This document shows positions 1 to 11,330 of a stretch of 64,000 nt of DNA, in pieces (positions within the stretch are counted from its first letter, which is position 1; each line of letters opens with the position of its first letter). Location: the NCBI GenBank assembly GCA_022410635.1, contig JAJVDF010000002.1:5645492-5709491 (forward strand), given 5' to 3'. Both the position numbers and the translations under genes were made by a program. The notes beneath the pieces are model-generated. The model searched no databases, had not been told where the DNA came from, and saw nothing but the letters and a program-made list of their open reading frames with translations. Source of the stretch: Tretioscincus oriximinensis (Eukaryota; Chordata; Lepidosauria; Squamata; Gymnophthalmidae).

Positions 1-232
1 TAAATGGATACTAAGGTAGTTGTCTGGATGTAGCCTCCGGGATGGAGCAACAGGCAGGACTTTTGAAATACCATTTGCAGGGAGTCACGAACAGGAGCAG
101 CATATTTTGCTTTCCTCTGTTCGGACTGCCCAGGTGCATCTGGTGGGCCTTTGTGTGACACAGAATGCTGGACTCGATGGGCTGTGGCCTGATCCAGTAT
201 GGCTCTTCTTATGTTCTTATGTTCTTATGTTG
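1..232 (+). mobile_element. CR1-superfamily LINE 3' end (TTATGTTC-tailed subfamily), cut by window edge
   Basis: This is the 3' untranslated end of a CR1-like LINE that recurs many times in the window (43535-44232 is the best plus-strand reference copy). It ends in tandem TTATGTTC octamers at about 209-232 instead of poly(A), which is the usual CR1 3' end structure. The 5' part lies outside the window. The phrases 'tggtgggcct' and 'gctggact-gatgggctg' mark the family in every copy. Confidence 0.85.
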
Positions 233-347
233 ATCATTTTTGTTGCCCTTTCCTACACTTTTTCCAATTCCACAATACTGTGCTGGGAGAGATGTCCAGA
301 ATTGTTCACAAGAGTCCAAATGTGACCTCACCATAGATGTATAAAGG
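233..347 (-). mobile_element. CR1-superfamily LINE internal fragment
   Basis: The reverse complement matches the reverse-transcriptase C-terminal region of the same CR1 subfamily (compare 43560-43680), starting near 'ctttataaa..tgtggtgaggcca'. It lies immediately next to the plus-strand CR1 tail in the opposite orientation and lacks its own 3' end, so the two are separate insertions or a rearranged pair. Confidence 0.7.
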
Positions 348-1710
348 AAAGAGAAAGCTTTCTGGTTTATTTTCTATTCCCTTCCTAATTAAACAATGTA
401 TCAAACAAGTCTGGAATGGAGAGAAACTGGAGTTTTAGAATTATCTTTATATATATATATATATATACATCTTTTCTCCTTCCCCCCAGTATGATTTACA
501 TCTGTAGATGTTATTTTCCTCAGCATTTAGAATACCCAATGGGAAGGGATCACAATTCTCTGTTTTACAGAGGAAAAGAAAGTGGGCTACATCTCAGTTC
601 TGTATTTGGGTTCTCCCTCCCCCCACACCCGAACCAATAAGGAAAAACCATCATAGAAGTGCCAACCTGTCATCGGGAGCTATGCTCAGATTCATTTTGC
701 ATAATGTGAATGGGATGTGCAAGTAAGAAGTTCAGTGCCTCATGCTGTATTAGTGTTCTGCTTAGGGCGCTATAGACTCAAATCTCATTAAATATGGCTG
801 TTTGAAATGACTTAGACATTGAATGGCAGTGGGTCTGTATTATCAGCACTTACAGTAGGTCCAGAGGCTCATTGTCTGGGTTGTATCAATGCACAGTTAG
901 ACTACCTTTCTTCACTTATCTGAGAAAAGCTCTCGCTAGTTAAAATTAGAAATGCCCTGACAGTGGATTATCTCCTGCTCATTTCTACCCATAGGTGAGA
1001 TGGTAAAAATCCCTGCTTTTTTATGAGGTAATAATTACCAACCTTTTGGAGGAAGAAAATAGTCTGTCTTTGCATTTCAGATATAATGCACCTATAGGCC
1101 TCCTCCCTTTATAATTCAGTGCTGGGTGAATCATCATGAAGAGACAGAAACAAGTGCTGCATTGGATTGGAAATATGAAGCCCACACTCGTCTGTATATA
1201 AGAAGCTTCAACATTTTCTTGGAAGGCACAGGCTGTCGTTAAAAGACTGGTGGATGCCCAACATCCTTTTTCTCATCTCCTTTTCACTCCTCCAGGCACA
1301 TGACACACATGGCAAATGAACAGTAAGAGCAACAACTCTTGTATTATCCTAGTTTTGTTATCACCAAGCTTGAGGATTCAGAACACTGATTTCTAAGGCA
1401 TGTTCTGCAGGGATAGTAAGTCCTTGGAACCTTAGCAGGGTTTTAATTGAAATCACCTTCCTCTGAAAAGAAAGCCATTGACCTATAGGTGACCAGATCA
1501 TGTGACACCAAGAGAATTCTACTTTTACACAGTGGAGAACATTTGTAGCTCGGGATCTTGCTCTTGCAATAGAAGGAGTTACACTCCCTTTTCTACAGAT
1601 GTTGTTCCCCAAGACTAGGTAGCCTCATCAGTGCCACTACCTAAGTTGGTGGCAAGATATCTGTAAAAAAAAAAAAAGAGAGAGAGAGCAAGTTTAAAGA
1701 ACTTCAAAAA
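348..1710. other. No gene seen; unassigned DNA with small simple repeats
   Basis: No coding region or recognised element stands out. It contains a short (TA)n run at about 447-470 and an A13 followed by (GA)n at 1665-1689. Open frames at 416-640 and 508-726 (plus) and 1361-1612 (minus) have no recognisable motif and look like chance. Confidence 0.5.
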
Positions 1711-1714
1711 ATAA

Positions 1715-1810
1715 CATCCTATTTGAAGAAGTAGACTTGTCTACAATTGGCCATGTTGCCTACCTTTCTTTTGTTAGTTTCTAAAGTGCTACAAGTCCCC
1801 CTTTTCCTAG
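1715..1810 (-). repeat. Dispersed repeat family T ('ttagtctttaaagtgc'), diverged copy
   Basis: Reads 'tgaagaagtagacttgtc' followed by 'tgttagtttctaaagtgctac'. The same order of motifs occurs at 17560-17690, 28065-28125 and, in the other orientation, 63893-64000. I know this kind of sequence as a common reptile interspersed repeat but do not assign its class. Confidence 0.55.
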
Positions 1811-1952
1811 ATTTTTGGACAAAGACTGACATGGTTTGAAATCCAAACTTTTCTGGGCTAGGGCAGATTTCCTCCAAACTTCAACATTCATATTTTGCTA
1901 AATTTCAGCAAAGATTCAATTGAATATGAATGTCTATTAATGTTGGACTAAT

Positions 1953-2544
1953 TGTCATGACCAGACCGGTTGGTGACTGTTCATCTTCAGAAGAGGAGAT
2001 GGATTTAGTGCAGCTGACCACTTCAGTTCCTCTCCTCCCTTCTCTCCTGTCTCTCAAGATTTACAAGCAGTGGAATCTGAAGAAGACATAAGTCAGTACA
2101 GAGTCAAGGACATCTTGGAGTCCCGACAGGAACTGGCAAATATCAGAAGATCAAAATGCCTCAAGCATAAGGTGAAGTCCTCTCTCATGTCAGAGTGAGT
2201 TATTTAAGAGCTGTGCTCTTTACAACAGCTGCTGAGCATCAATTGTTACCGTAACTCAGCTGTGTTTGGAATCTCCAGACTGTGGTTGTCATGCCTGGTT
2301 TTTCTGTGCTTCTGACACTGGAATTCTCTGGGTTCTGATATATTTCTGTATACCTCTGACCTTGGAACTGTTTGACATTGATTACTTCCTGCCTCCTTTT
2401 GACTTGCTTATTTTGGACCCATGGTGCTAGTGTATAGCGCTAGACCTTTATTAGTAGTAGTGGTAGGGACTTATTGTCCCTTCCCCACTATACTGCAGCT
2501 CCTGTACTCAAGCAGATGTGTATGTGTGACTCCTGGGTGTGACA
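1953..2544 (+). mobile_element. Solo LTR with 5-bp target-site duplication
   Basis: The 592-bp unit begins TGTCATGACC and ends GGGTGTGACA, so its ends are TG...CA and form a perfect TGTCA/TGACA inverted pair. It is flanked on both sides by CTAAT (1948-1952 and 2545-2549), the 5-bp duplication expected for Gypsy or some ERV insertions. A TATA-like TTATTTAAG near 2197 suggests plus orientation. No internal coding region is present, so it is a solo LTR left by LTR-LTR recombination. Its first 50 bases resemble those of the LTR at 62100, suggesting related families. Gypsy versus ERV cannot be settled without internal sequence. Confidence 0.8.
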
Positions 2545-2602
2545 CTAATCCTGTACTAATTGTAATGTTTATAAACATGATAGTGTGAGCTGGGTGAATG
2601 AC

Positions 2603-2951
2603 TAGGGCTGTTTGCACATTATGACTTAAAAAACACTACAAAGCTATAAGCTGGAACATAGCAATTGCGTGTCTATGAACAACAAACATGTGTATTCCAT
2701 GACCAATGCTCCAGTTCCGTAACATCGCTCATTGATCTCATTGCAGTGCAGTATGAGATTTTTTTTATTTGCAACAGCCAATAAACAGCTGTTGTGTTCT
2801 CGCTTGTTTTAGCATCTTGGGTCTAATTTAAAGACGCATATGCTCGTGAGACTGTGGGGATTCTCAGGAATGATGCCAGGATACCTGAGCAACAGTTTAT
2901 TCTTGGAAAAATGGTGTTTATTGAGGGTCAACTACTGAAAAATGCTTAGCA
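2603..2951 (+). repeat. Unclassified interspersed repeat family R, copy 1
   Basis: It matches the reverse complement of 21906-22238 over nearly its whole length, from 'gcaca..acttaaa' to 'actactgaaaa-gcttagcac'. A stretch of 42 bases (2711-2752) is identical in the two copies, while flanking parts have many differences. No terminal inverted repeat or ORF is visible, so the class is open. Confidence 0.7.
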
Positions 2952-4535
2952 CATGTGCTTGAGACTTCCTGATTGTGCTATGAACGAGGTAGAAAATAGT
3001 AATGAGCACGCAATCTATGCGATGAACCCAAAAAAGATGGCCAGCTTTAAGATGTTGGCTGCATTTAGTACTTTCAAGGATGACTAAGATGTATTTTTTT
3101 GTCTTTTAGTTCAAAACTCTTCATTAATACATCTTAGTATCATACAACAACTTGTTTCTTAAATTTATACTGTACTAAACATTCCCTCTTTTCTGTCCCT
3201 TCCTCCTCCCACACCCTTATTTACTTCGTTTTCAGTATTCAAGAGGGTCTCTCATCTTGAAAATCAATCTTAGCCTTAATTTTGTTATTTAACTCCTTAT
3301 TTTTGCCTTTAAATATTTTTTTACAACCAAGATCTAAGTTTAATCTAATATGAATGAATGCAGGATGTATTCACAGACTCTTCAAAACTTATGGTGACTT
3401 TTCTCAAGACTTCATACTTCAGCCAGTGATGTGTTTGACATACTAATGGTACATCTGGAGCTATAGTGCATGGAGCTGATAAAGGTATTTTGGACTGTTG
3501 TCATTCTTACTAATTGAGAATTGTTGTTCAATATTATAGTGGCTGTTAAAATGGTGGAACAGAATTAGAGACTTGAGTGATACAGCTATACAGGGCCTTC
3601 TTTTGAGACCATAGCTGAAGAAGAGGAACAAGTTGAAATTCAAGAATTTGCTTTTCATAGAAATGAGAAGCAAGCACAAAACTGTCCATAATTAGGACAG
3701 TTGAAAGAGCTTGTGTAATCAGGTACAACCAGTCTTCACCAGAGATTGTTTAGATAACAACTGATCCAAACTTGCTCGTGGTTATTCCTGCCTCTGTTCT
3801 GGCACATGATTGCCAAGCTGCATGAGATTCTGGTTCCTCACATTGGTTCTAATTCTTTGTACTTTCTATTAGCTATTTCCATGTGCATGGTATGTTATTA
3901 AAAACCTGTTCTTAGATCTGCATGTCTAAGACTCAAGGTTCCCATAGTTATGTTGCCAATTCTCCAGAACTCTTTTATTAATATTCTACAGCTGAAATAA
4001 AGCCAGTTAGAGTTTCTCTTGGGTTTCTTAATTAATATTCTATTTGCGAAAGGACACTATGAGACAATTCAAAGGACTGGATGAGCACTTCATACCTTCA
4101 AGAAACTATGCATGGACAGACTCTCAAATAAATGAACAATGTAATAGACCAGGATTTTCAGAGAACTGTCCATCTTGCATAGTTGTAATGTTGGGGTTGA
4201 TATTGTAAGAGGATGGCTTACATTTGCTTTTCCTGAAATGGATTTAGATCAATAGTAAGTTGACAATTATAGCAGTACACAATATCTTTGGGGGATTTTT
4301 TTTACATTTGCTGTGATTTATCCAAGTGTTTTGCTTAAGGTTTTAGTGAAAGTGTCAATTCCCCTTGGAGGACATTTTTGCTCCAAGGGGAATTAACAAC
4401 AAATTAAAATGTTGGAATGTTGTGTCTTTTTTAACTGAACTCAAGTTTAAAAACCATATTGGAAATATCCTCATGGTATAGGGAGGGATAGAAATGTAAA
4501 TAAATAAACACTTGAGAATTCGTAGAAGAAATTGA
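2952..4535. other. No gene seen; two hairpins
   Basis: No recognised coding region. It holds an inverted repeat with 13-bp perfect arms (3083-3095 and 3126-3138) and a perfect 14-bp stem with a 10-base loop (4357-4394). Open frames on the minus strand at 3461-3728 and 4355-4567 have no recognisable domain. Confidence 0.5.
4357..4394. repeat. Perfect 14-bp stem-loop
   Basis: AATTCCCCTTGGAG at 4357-4370 is followed by a 10-base spacer and its exact reverse complement at 4381-4394. There is no T-run after it to suggest a polymerase III terminator. Function is unknown. Confidence 0.8.
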
Positions 4536-4539
4536 TATG

Positions 4540-4592
4540 ATCCTGGACTAGATGGGCTGTGGCCCAATTAACAGGGCTTCTCTTATGTTCTC
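4540..4592 (+). mobile_element. Short CR1 3' tail fragment
   Basis: Contains 'ctggactagatgggctgtgg' and ends in 'cttctcttatgttctcttca', the last 50 bases of the TTATGTTC-tailed CR1 subfamily. Confidence 0.7.
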
Positions 4593-4599
4593 TTCATTT

Positions 4600-5655
4600 T
4601 GGAGTTCAATGTCATCACCGTGCAGGGTATGAAGATTTACTTTGGACAGTGATCATGCCAACAAAGGAGTGTGTCCATTCCTTCTGTGAATGGGGATATC
4701 GTTGCAGTTGGTACTTTCTTCAGTGGCTGCTCCTAACTAACATGATGGGATTAATCCACATTTAGTTTTTCATTTTACATTTCAAGTCAATTTATCACTA
4801 TTTAATTGCAAGGAATTACCACAATTTGGGAACGTTAAACATGGATATGTTCTACCCAAGGAAAAAAAAATCAAGGCAATGAATTACAAATTTATAAGAA
4901 CAAATTTATAGGTGAATTTTTCAACATGAAATGAAAACCATGCCAGCTTCCAAGGTGGGGGGAAGGTGAGATTTTGTTAATAACAAAATTTGCACTTTCA
5001 ACTTGTCACCACAACGGACTGTAAAATGAGATGTGATGCAGATAAACGTGGCATTAAACACCTGAAAGAAATAGGAGAGGGATTAGGATGTAAAGTATAT
5101 TTTCCTATCCATCCCTTCCCCAATCCCATGTACAGATTCAGAATACAGAGTAGTGGACATGATTGAAATTTGCATTTAAATGGAAATGGTTAAAGGTAAA
5201 GACACAATGTTTAGAAAAATGAGAGTATCCATTTTTCTGAGAGGGAGGCATACTGTTATTGTATACCATTAGGATGTCAGAGAGTCTAAAAATGTTTAGA
5301 AATATTAGATGCTGCTACAGAACAAAGAACACAGAATGCCATTTGGAAATGACTAGACATTGTGAATGAATTTGACCAAACGCTACATCACATACAATTG
5401 TCTTTAATGCTTTGCACTGCCATTACCTAATGGGAGCCCTGTTTGCTAAAGAGTAGAAGATCTATTAGGCTGCTTTCTCTTACTTTTCAAATGTTATAAA
5501 ATCCAGAGTTCATTCATCATTGCTTCCGAGTGATTGTGAAAGCCATTCTGCATAGGTTATCACTAGACCCTAAAATGTGTGCCTGGTGCATTCCTGACAG
5601 ATGTATTGTGAATTTTAACATTATTAGATGATGGCAATAATAATGTCACAAATAT
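4600..5655. other. No gene seen; unassigned DNA
   Basis: AT-rich single-copy-looking sequence with no recognised element or coding motif. Confidence 0.5.
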
Positions 5656-5772
5656 AAGAAAAAACTGGTTAAAGTGAATCCAGTCTAACCTCCTGCCTCA
5701 TACAATGGCCCATCAGTTGCTTCTGTGCGACTCATACAATAGATGAAGGCAAAACCTCCTCCTGCTCCTATT
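5656..5772 (-). mobile_element. Diverged CR1 3' fragment
   Basis: Reads in reverse the CR1 tail block (compare 46588-46815): 'ccagtctaac', 'caatggcccatcagttgctt' and 'gaaggcaaaacctcctcctg'. Heavily diverged, so an old copy. Confidence 0.6.
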
Positions 5773-5788
5773 AATTAAATAACTAATT

Positions 5789-5870
5789 ATTGTTGTTGTT
5801 GTTGTTACTCATCATCATCATCAATCATCATCAATCATCATCATCATCATCATCCATCATCATCATCATC
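5789..5870. repeat. Compound (TTG)n / (ATC)n microsatellite
   Basis: A run of TTG triplets is followed directly by ATC triplets with two small interruptions. Confidence 0.9.
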
Positions 5871-5879
5871 TAAATATAT

Positions 5880-6400
5880 AATTCATGGGTATTGATTGGC
5901 CCTCCAATGAGACTGCAAGGGTTCCCTCAGTCCCTGATAGGTGCATTGAAGCCCAAATAGAAAATAAATGGTGGCTGAAACTTGCACATGGACCGAAGGC
6001 ACAGGAATACGCATACACCTTCCACACATGCAGGTATATGCACACACACATGCACAGAGTTTTGTCACAAAGTGGCAATACTCCGCTGCCAATGCAACCA
6101 TGCCTGATGCTGACATGAGCATGGTGCCTGCACTGGTGTTGATGTGACCATGGCGCCTGCACTGATGCCGACACTGATGCCAATTCAATCTCTTCCCCCC
6201 ATTCTGCTTTGGTCCTTGCCTTGCTCTGCAACTAGCCCTGGGAGGAAGGAAGGCTTTTTAGCCAAACAGTGTCCAGTCATGTCCACAGGAAACATTTTTG
6301 CTGCCTACAAGAAATTGGCTGGGGTGGTGGTGATCTATAGGTCTGATGGATAACACAGTGTTCCATAATACAAAGTTCCAAACCTACAGTAAATTTAAAA
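5880..6400. other. No gene seen; short imperfect tandem repeat inside
   Basis: Around 6097-6185 a unit of roughly 29 bases ('catggtgcctgcactggtg') is repeated two to three times with changes. This repeat explains the overlapping open frames on both strands between 5866 and 6353, the longest being 121 codons on the minus strand. Nothing in them resembles a known protein. Confidence 0.45.
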
Positions 6401-6403
6401 AAG

Positions 6404-6607
6404 GTTATTTATAATGCCCCTTTCACCAAAAGGTGGCACACATAGTTTTTGTGGCTTTCTCCACAACAGACACTCTGGGAAGTAGGTGGGTCAGAAAGAG
6501 TTCTAAAGAACTGTGAATGTTCCAAGGTCACCCAGCTGACTTCATGGAGAGATGTGAAATCGAACCAGAAGGCTACCAGATCTACAGCATCTAACCACTA
6601 CACCAAA
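6404..6607 (-). mobile_element. tRNA-derived SINE (family B)
   Basis: The reverse complement reads 'gtttggtgtagtggttagat', then a B-box-like 'ctggttcgatttc', then 'ctgggtgaccttgg' and 'ctacttcccagagtgtctgt'. This matches the copies at 16228-16482, 39718-39932 and 53186-53375. The first part has the A-box/B-box arrangement of a tRNA-related head. Confidence 0.75.
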
Positions 6608-6609
6608 CT

Positions 6610-6687
6610 ACTTATTTATTTATTTACTTACACTTATATCCCATTCTAAACACAAAGGTCTCAGGGCAGTTAACAATAATAAAAATA
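6610..6687 (-). mobile_element. LINE/SINE 3' tail fragment
   Basis: The reverse complement is the 'tgccctgagacctttgtg..atataagtgtaaataaata' tail shared with 10596-10662, 11243-11330, 25040-25115 and 39880-39932. It ends in a (TAAA)n run. Confidence 0.65.
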
Positions 6688-6689
6688 AG

Positions 6690-7888
6690 ATACAAGGCCA
6701 TCTCTGTCCATTAATGGGTTTTGTTGCAGTTATTGTTCCCTACTGAAAACAGAAGCCTTGCTCTCAACACTGCAGATTCTAACAAGAATAAGCATTAGTT
6801 TCATAATCAAAACATAGTATTGCTAAGATTTTTCATCCTTATAATGAATGATTTGCAACCAAGGAATTGGAAGAGGAATTGAACACCTTTTGATTCAAGG
6901 TCGCTCCTTACAACCTCTGAAAGTTTCAGTGGAAATAATTAGTTGAAAGTTCACAATTTGCCAAGAGATACATTTGTTATCATTTTGTGCATTTAAATAG
7001 CTCTCATTTCCTTTGCAGTCCTACTCATTTATGTTATTTCTTTAACATAAGTGCATGTCTCTGTGTGCTTTTACTGCAAAGAAATTGCAATACAACATCT
7101 GGAAAATGATGCACATTTGCCTAAGACCTGTGTCCCATCTTCTCTTCCTAACAACAACAACAAAATCCCTCAATTTATATTTGCCAAGGATTTCCGTGTT
7201 AAAAATGCTTTTGAATTCTATGATTTTATAACCCAGAGATGACTTTGTGTGGTTTTCTAAGTATGCTTGAAAACTTCAAGCAAGCATAAGTTAGGCCAGG
7301 TTTGCATTTATCTGATTTAACCGATTTTAGTAGAAATGTATTAGCTCAATCCACTTTAGGCCTGTTTGCTTAGGCCCAGTAATAAATGCTAGGGCTCAAA
7401 ATGAATTACTGAGCTTGGGCAAATGGGATCTATGACATATCAAGCCAATCCATTTCTGCTAACGTGGATTAAATCAGGCAAATGCAAATCAATCTTTAAT
7501 CATTTTCTTAGAAATTGAATGAAAAAGGAAGCAAAACAAAGTTAATAAAGCATGACTTCTACAGAAATATATATAAACACAGATCACAAAAATGGTGGAT
7601 TTCCACTGCTGAGAATTATGAAAAGTAAGCAACAATTACTATATTGGAGTAGATTTAGAAGGAGAAGGAGAAGACAAATATTTAAGCAAAAAAAATTGAG
7701 TGTTTTTCCTCTGTATGTAATTAGTATTAAAAGTATCAGTACTTCAATAATATTATTTACCTACTGTTTGATTCGCCAGCTAGTAATTCTAAAATTACTG
7801 CAGGATCCTTGACAGCACTTAATCCATTCACTGTCCAGCTCTGAAAGGAAATACAGTGTGGTTCACCAAATAATATGAACAAGGAAAA
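6690..7888. other. No gene seen; unassigned DNA
   Basis: No recognised element. Small open frames at 7051-7242 and 7552-7812 (plus) carry no domain signature. Confidence 0.45.
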
Positions 7889-7892
7889 TTAT

Positions 7893-8206
7893 GGCAGGCG
7901 CGGATACCTCAGTTGCTTAGGAGACCGTCTCTCAGCTGGGAGATCTGGTTTTGAAGCCCTGTGTTGAACGTGGGTATGGGTGAGTAACTCCTACTAGCCT
8001 GTAGCTCTAGTCAACCCAGCTATTTGAAAACAAGAAATTGCAACAGACAGCAAGTCTGTTGGTAAATAAAGGGAACCATCATAACCTGGTGGGGAAGATA
8101 GAATGGAAGACTTCGGGTGAAATATATCCTTATAAGCCGCTTTGAGTCACTTTGAAAGGTGAGAAAAGTGGAGTATAAGAACCCAGTTCTTCTTCTTCAA
8201 CGTACA
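7893..8206 (+). mobile_element. tRNA-derived SINE (family A)
   Basis: The head contains 'cctcagttgctta' and the B-box-like 'ggttttgaagccctg'. The middle holds 'tagcctgtagctctagt..cccagctattt' and the 3' half 'ggtggggaagatagaat..cttcgggtgaaa'. It ends 'ggagtataagaacccagttc' followed by a TTC run. Further copies are at 29868, 34488, 50408, 56296 (broken) and 59566 (minus). Confidence 0.8.
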
Positions 8207-8280
8207 AGAATGCAATATGGTCTCTGCAGCACCTCTGCTCTATATAGGTGAGCTAAGGTCATGATCAGATAGCCTTAACA

Positions 8281-8532
8281 GAGTAATAGAAGAGGAAGAG
8301 TGGGCTTTTACACCTTGCTTTTCTCAACCTGAAGGAAATTAAAGTGGCTTTTATAATCTTCTATTCTTCTCTTCATAACAGCCCTATATGTAGGTGGGGC
8401 TGACAGAGCTCTGAAGATCTAGGAATAGTCCAAGGTCACCCAACTGGCTTTTGTGGAGGAGTGCAGAATCAAACCTGGAGACTTCCAGATGAGAGTCGGA
8501 GGCCACATTCCCATGCACAATTTTTACTGAGT
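8281..8532 (-). mobile_element. tRNA-derived SINE (family B)
   Basis: The reverse complement carries the family B order: diverged head, B-box-like 'ggtttgattctgc', 'ttgggtgaccttgg', 'agctctgtcagccccaccta', then 'ggttgagaaaagcaaggtgt'. Confidence 0.7.
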
Positions 8533-8534
8533 TT

Positions 8535-9950
8535 GTAGTAACATCACCATCAATCCTCTCCACGGGGTCATACATGGATGGCCATCCCTTGGCTTAAAAG
8601 GTCTGTGATCACAGAATTTCTTCTCTATCTTCTATAAACCTTTTTTGGTTAGTACTTAGCTATAAATTACTTTGGGATAAGAATAAAATTTAATAGAACT
8701 TCAAAAGAAGTACAATTTTGTTTTAAAGTTCCAAAGTTCCAGTTTTGTGAAATGACAATTCTGGATCTTACTTGTCTCCTTGAATTATGCTCTGGAGTAA
8801 NTGGGTGAAGCAAACTCTAGATGTATGTGCCATTCTCCTATAATTCCACATTAAAACGAAGGATCAGTGAACAGAAAAAAAACATTTCCAGTAGCTCTGT
8901 TTTTATAGACATTTCCATGTGGGGGTGCCATTTCCAGTGGCTGACTTCAGAAGAAGCTACATTCTTGACTTCACTGGGCAATGGATCAAACCCTCAACAG
9001 CTGACTGCTGTGCAATTTTTCATACAGCTGATTATAACTGGCACTAAGTAAAAGCATAAGCCAGACAGATTGCTGATTTCTAAATTGGGTCATTATGTGT
9101 GGTGGGGAGAACCCTCAAGCAAGTGAATTCATGCCGGTAGAATCCCTCCTAAGACTTCACAGTTTTATTTAAATGCCATGTATACCCGGCATGAAACACT
9201 CCATAGATCAAATGTATACATCTCTACCATTAAAGCTTCTTTTTTAAATACACCTATAAGTATGTTCTTGCTTTCCAAGACTTCAACTGCCTGCACTGCT
9301 AGAGACCAAAAATAAAAATTTAATTGAAATAAAGATAAGATAGAAACCTTTTAATTTACTTTCTCCCAGAGCTCCAGGACTTTCCCAGCTGTATCTTTTT
9401 CACCTGGACTGGTGGAAAAAAGATTATTCTTTAGATGAAATGTTTTAGGGATTTGGGGATTTTTTTCTGCCTTAGGACAAAAGATAGTACTTGTAAAAAA
9501 TAAGGAAGATCACTGTCCTTCATTCAAGGCAAAGTCCCACCTTTATTGAAATGCCAATGGCACTGTAAGGAATGTCATTTCCATAAAGCCTCTTGAATAC
9601 TTAAACTGTTCCTGCTTAGTATTCCCAACTAAAGGAAGGAGGGATTCAAGATTTTATCCTGTAATAATCATATCTATGTCCTTTACGCATTTGCTATGTT
9701 AAATCTGTAATAATAAATTCTGATATCCCTGATCCAGATTAGCTATAGCAGTATACATCTATATTAAGCAACAATTATTAGGCAGCATTAGACTGCAGAT
9801 ACAGCACATGTCTCTTGCTGACACATCAATGTTCACTTAGACTTGGTCCACATATGAATGTCCTAGACTTTAACCAGAAAGTACTGGTGTACATATATAG
9901 CAAATACATTTAGTATTGGTAATATGTAGAAATGTTTAGTCTAGAGCTGA
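8535..9950. other. No gene seen; unassigned DNA
   Basis: No recognised repeat or coding region. The 76-codon frame at 8821-9051 has no motif. Confidence 0.45.
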
Positions 9951-9954
9951 ATCT

Positions 9955-10115
9955 GTACAAAACCTGTTTATTCTGGAATCTCTTGTAATCTGGTTTAGTG
10001 GTTTATGGTTTTAATGTGCCTTGTTCATACCATTATAGTTTATTCTGAGTTCTGTCATTCTGGCAACTCCTGATTGGTGAGGTTTTCTGATGTGACACCC
10101 TCTCCCATCTGCCAT
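9955..10115 (+). repeat. Unclassified repeat family S, copy 1
   Basis: The motifs 'tgtttattctggaa', 'gtttatggttttaatgtgcc', 'ttgttcat' and 'gtgacaccctctccca' recur in the same order at 13405-13540. No coding potential. The flanking 10116-10550 shows nothing I recognise. Confidence 0.6.
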
Positions 10116-10554
10116 TTTGTTATCTAAACTGTTGAATAGTTGGTTCTCAATGGCAAATTTTGTCACCTCTCAGCTTCACAGTTCCTTACCAGAAGTATCC
10201 ACGCATCACAGTTTTGCCATACCCTACATAGTGGTTCAACAATTGGTTTGGGGGTACACCAATAATATAGATAATTGGCTTTAAAACTCAAAATCTGAAT
10301 AANGCATAATTCAACTTGTAAGTGGAATATTGACTGGATGCAGCCTGGCACTATTCTCAGAAGATTCTTAGTGCAGATCTGATCTGGATTACTACTAGTT
10401 CCATGCAGATAATGTGAGTTACTGAGTTCTTTAAATTGGATTAATAAATATTCACACAGAGTGCCAAATAATTCTTTTTTTTTTATCAAAAGTCCAAACG
10501 TCTAAAGAAAAAATACTGCTGTTCTCATTTAGAGAGAGAAATTATTAATAGCTA

Positions 10555-10662
10555 AACAAAGCGTCTGTTGTGGAGAAAGTAATAAAAAACTATGTGGGCC
10601 ACCCTTTAGTTGGCCACTTTGATGTAGGGTGGGGTATAAGTATAAATAAATAAATAAAATGG
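10555..10662 (+). mobile_element. SINE family B 3' half
   Basis: Reads 'tgtggagaaagtaataaaaaactatgtg', then 'ggccac..ggggtataagtat' and a (AAAT)n tail, matching the 3' part of 39718-39932. The tRNA-like head is missing or too diverged to see. Confidence 0.65.
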
Positions 10663-10914
10663 ATTGCAAATGGTGACTAAAAGAGATTTAAAATAGGTAG
10701 CTTTGAATGTAGAGTTTAAAGTTGCATCTTTTATCATATGTGATGTACTTGTGAGAAGATAAAAAAGATGCAATGGTACAGATCCATACATTTATTTTTA
10801 GAATTCATAAGGCAGCACCTTCATGGAGGCCAGAATTTTCTCTATTGGGTTGATGGATAAAAATTTGAATAACATTGAAATGATGTAACAGTAGAGTAAA
10901 CACAATATCTATGT

Positions 10915-11236
10915 TCAGACATGGAAAGAAGGAAACATTCCCTCAATTGAAGAATGGCTTATTAAATTAATGGATTTAATGGAAATGGACACATTAACAC
11001 ATCTGACAAAACACTAGATAAATTACTATTTTTTTACTGATTCTTTACAAGAAATAGAAGAAAGACATTTAATTGCAGGCTTGGAGAAGAACCTTAGAGC
11101 CATCTATGGAGCTATAAAATGTAAAACTGGCTAAACCTATAAAGAATCCATTGGAAAAAAGGAGGGAGCTACAAAGAAGAAATTGCTGAATTCGAGAAAG
11201 AATAAAATATGATATATATGTTTATCTGAAAATAAA
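10915..11236 (+). mobile_element. L1 LINE ORF2 C-terminal fragment and 3' end
   Basis: A broken plus-strand frame reads IPSIEEWLIKLMDLMEMD, which resembles the C-terminal end of L1 ORF2 in vertebrates as I know it. It is followed by stops and an A-rich end with AATAAA-like sequence near 11230. Only the last 300 bases of the element are present, so it is a severely 5'-truncated dead copy. Confidence 0.7.
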
Positions 11237-11242
11237 TATTAA

Positions 11243-11330
11243 AAGTTTATTTATTTATATTTATACCCCACCCTATACCCGAAGGTCTCAGGGTGGCCAA
11301 CAGTAAAATATAAATACAAAATTAAAACAA
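11243..11330 (-). mobile_element. LINE/SINE 3' tail fragment
   Basis: The reverse complement reads 'ggccaccctgagaccttcgg..ggtggggtataaatat' with a TAAA-rich end, the same tail as at 10596-10662. It directly abuts the L1 3' end. Confidence 0.65.

Noticed and set aside
5789..5870. Possible CRISPR-like regular repeat
   Set aside because: Simple TTG/ATC triplet microsatellite without spacers; the organism is also a vertebrate.
5866..6353. 121- and 101-codon minus frames with Cys/His-rich content
   Set aside because: Overlapping frames on both strands caused by a short imperfect tandem repeat and CA-rich DNA; the Cys/His spacing does not fit a zinc finger.
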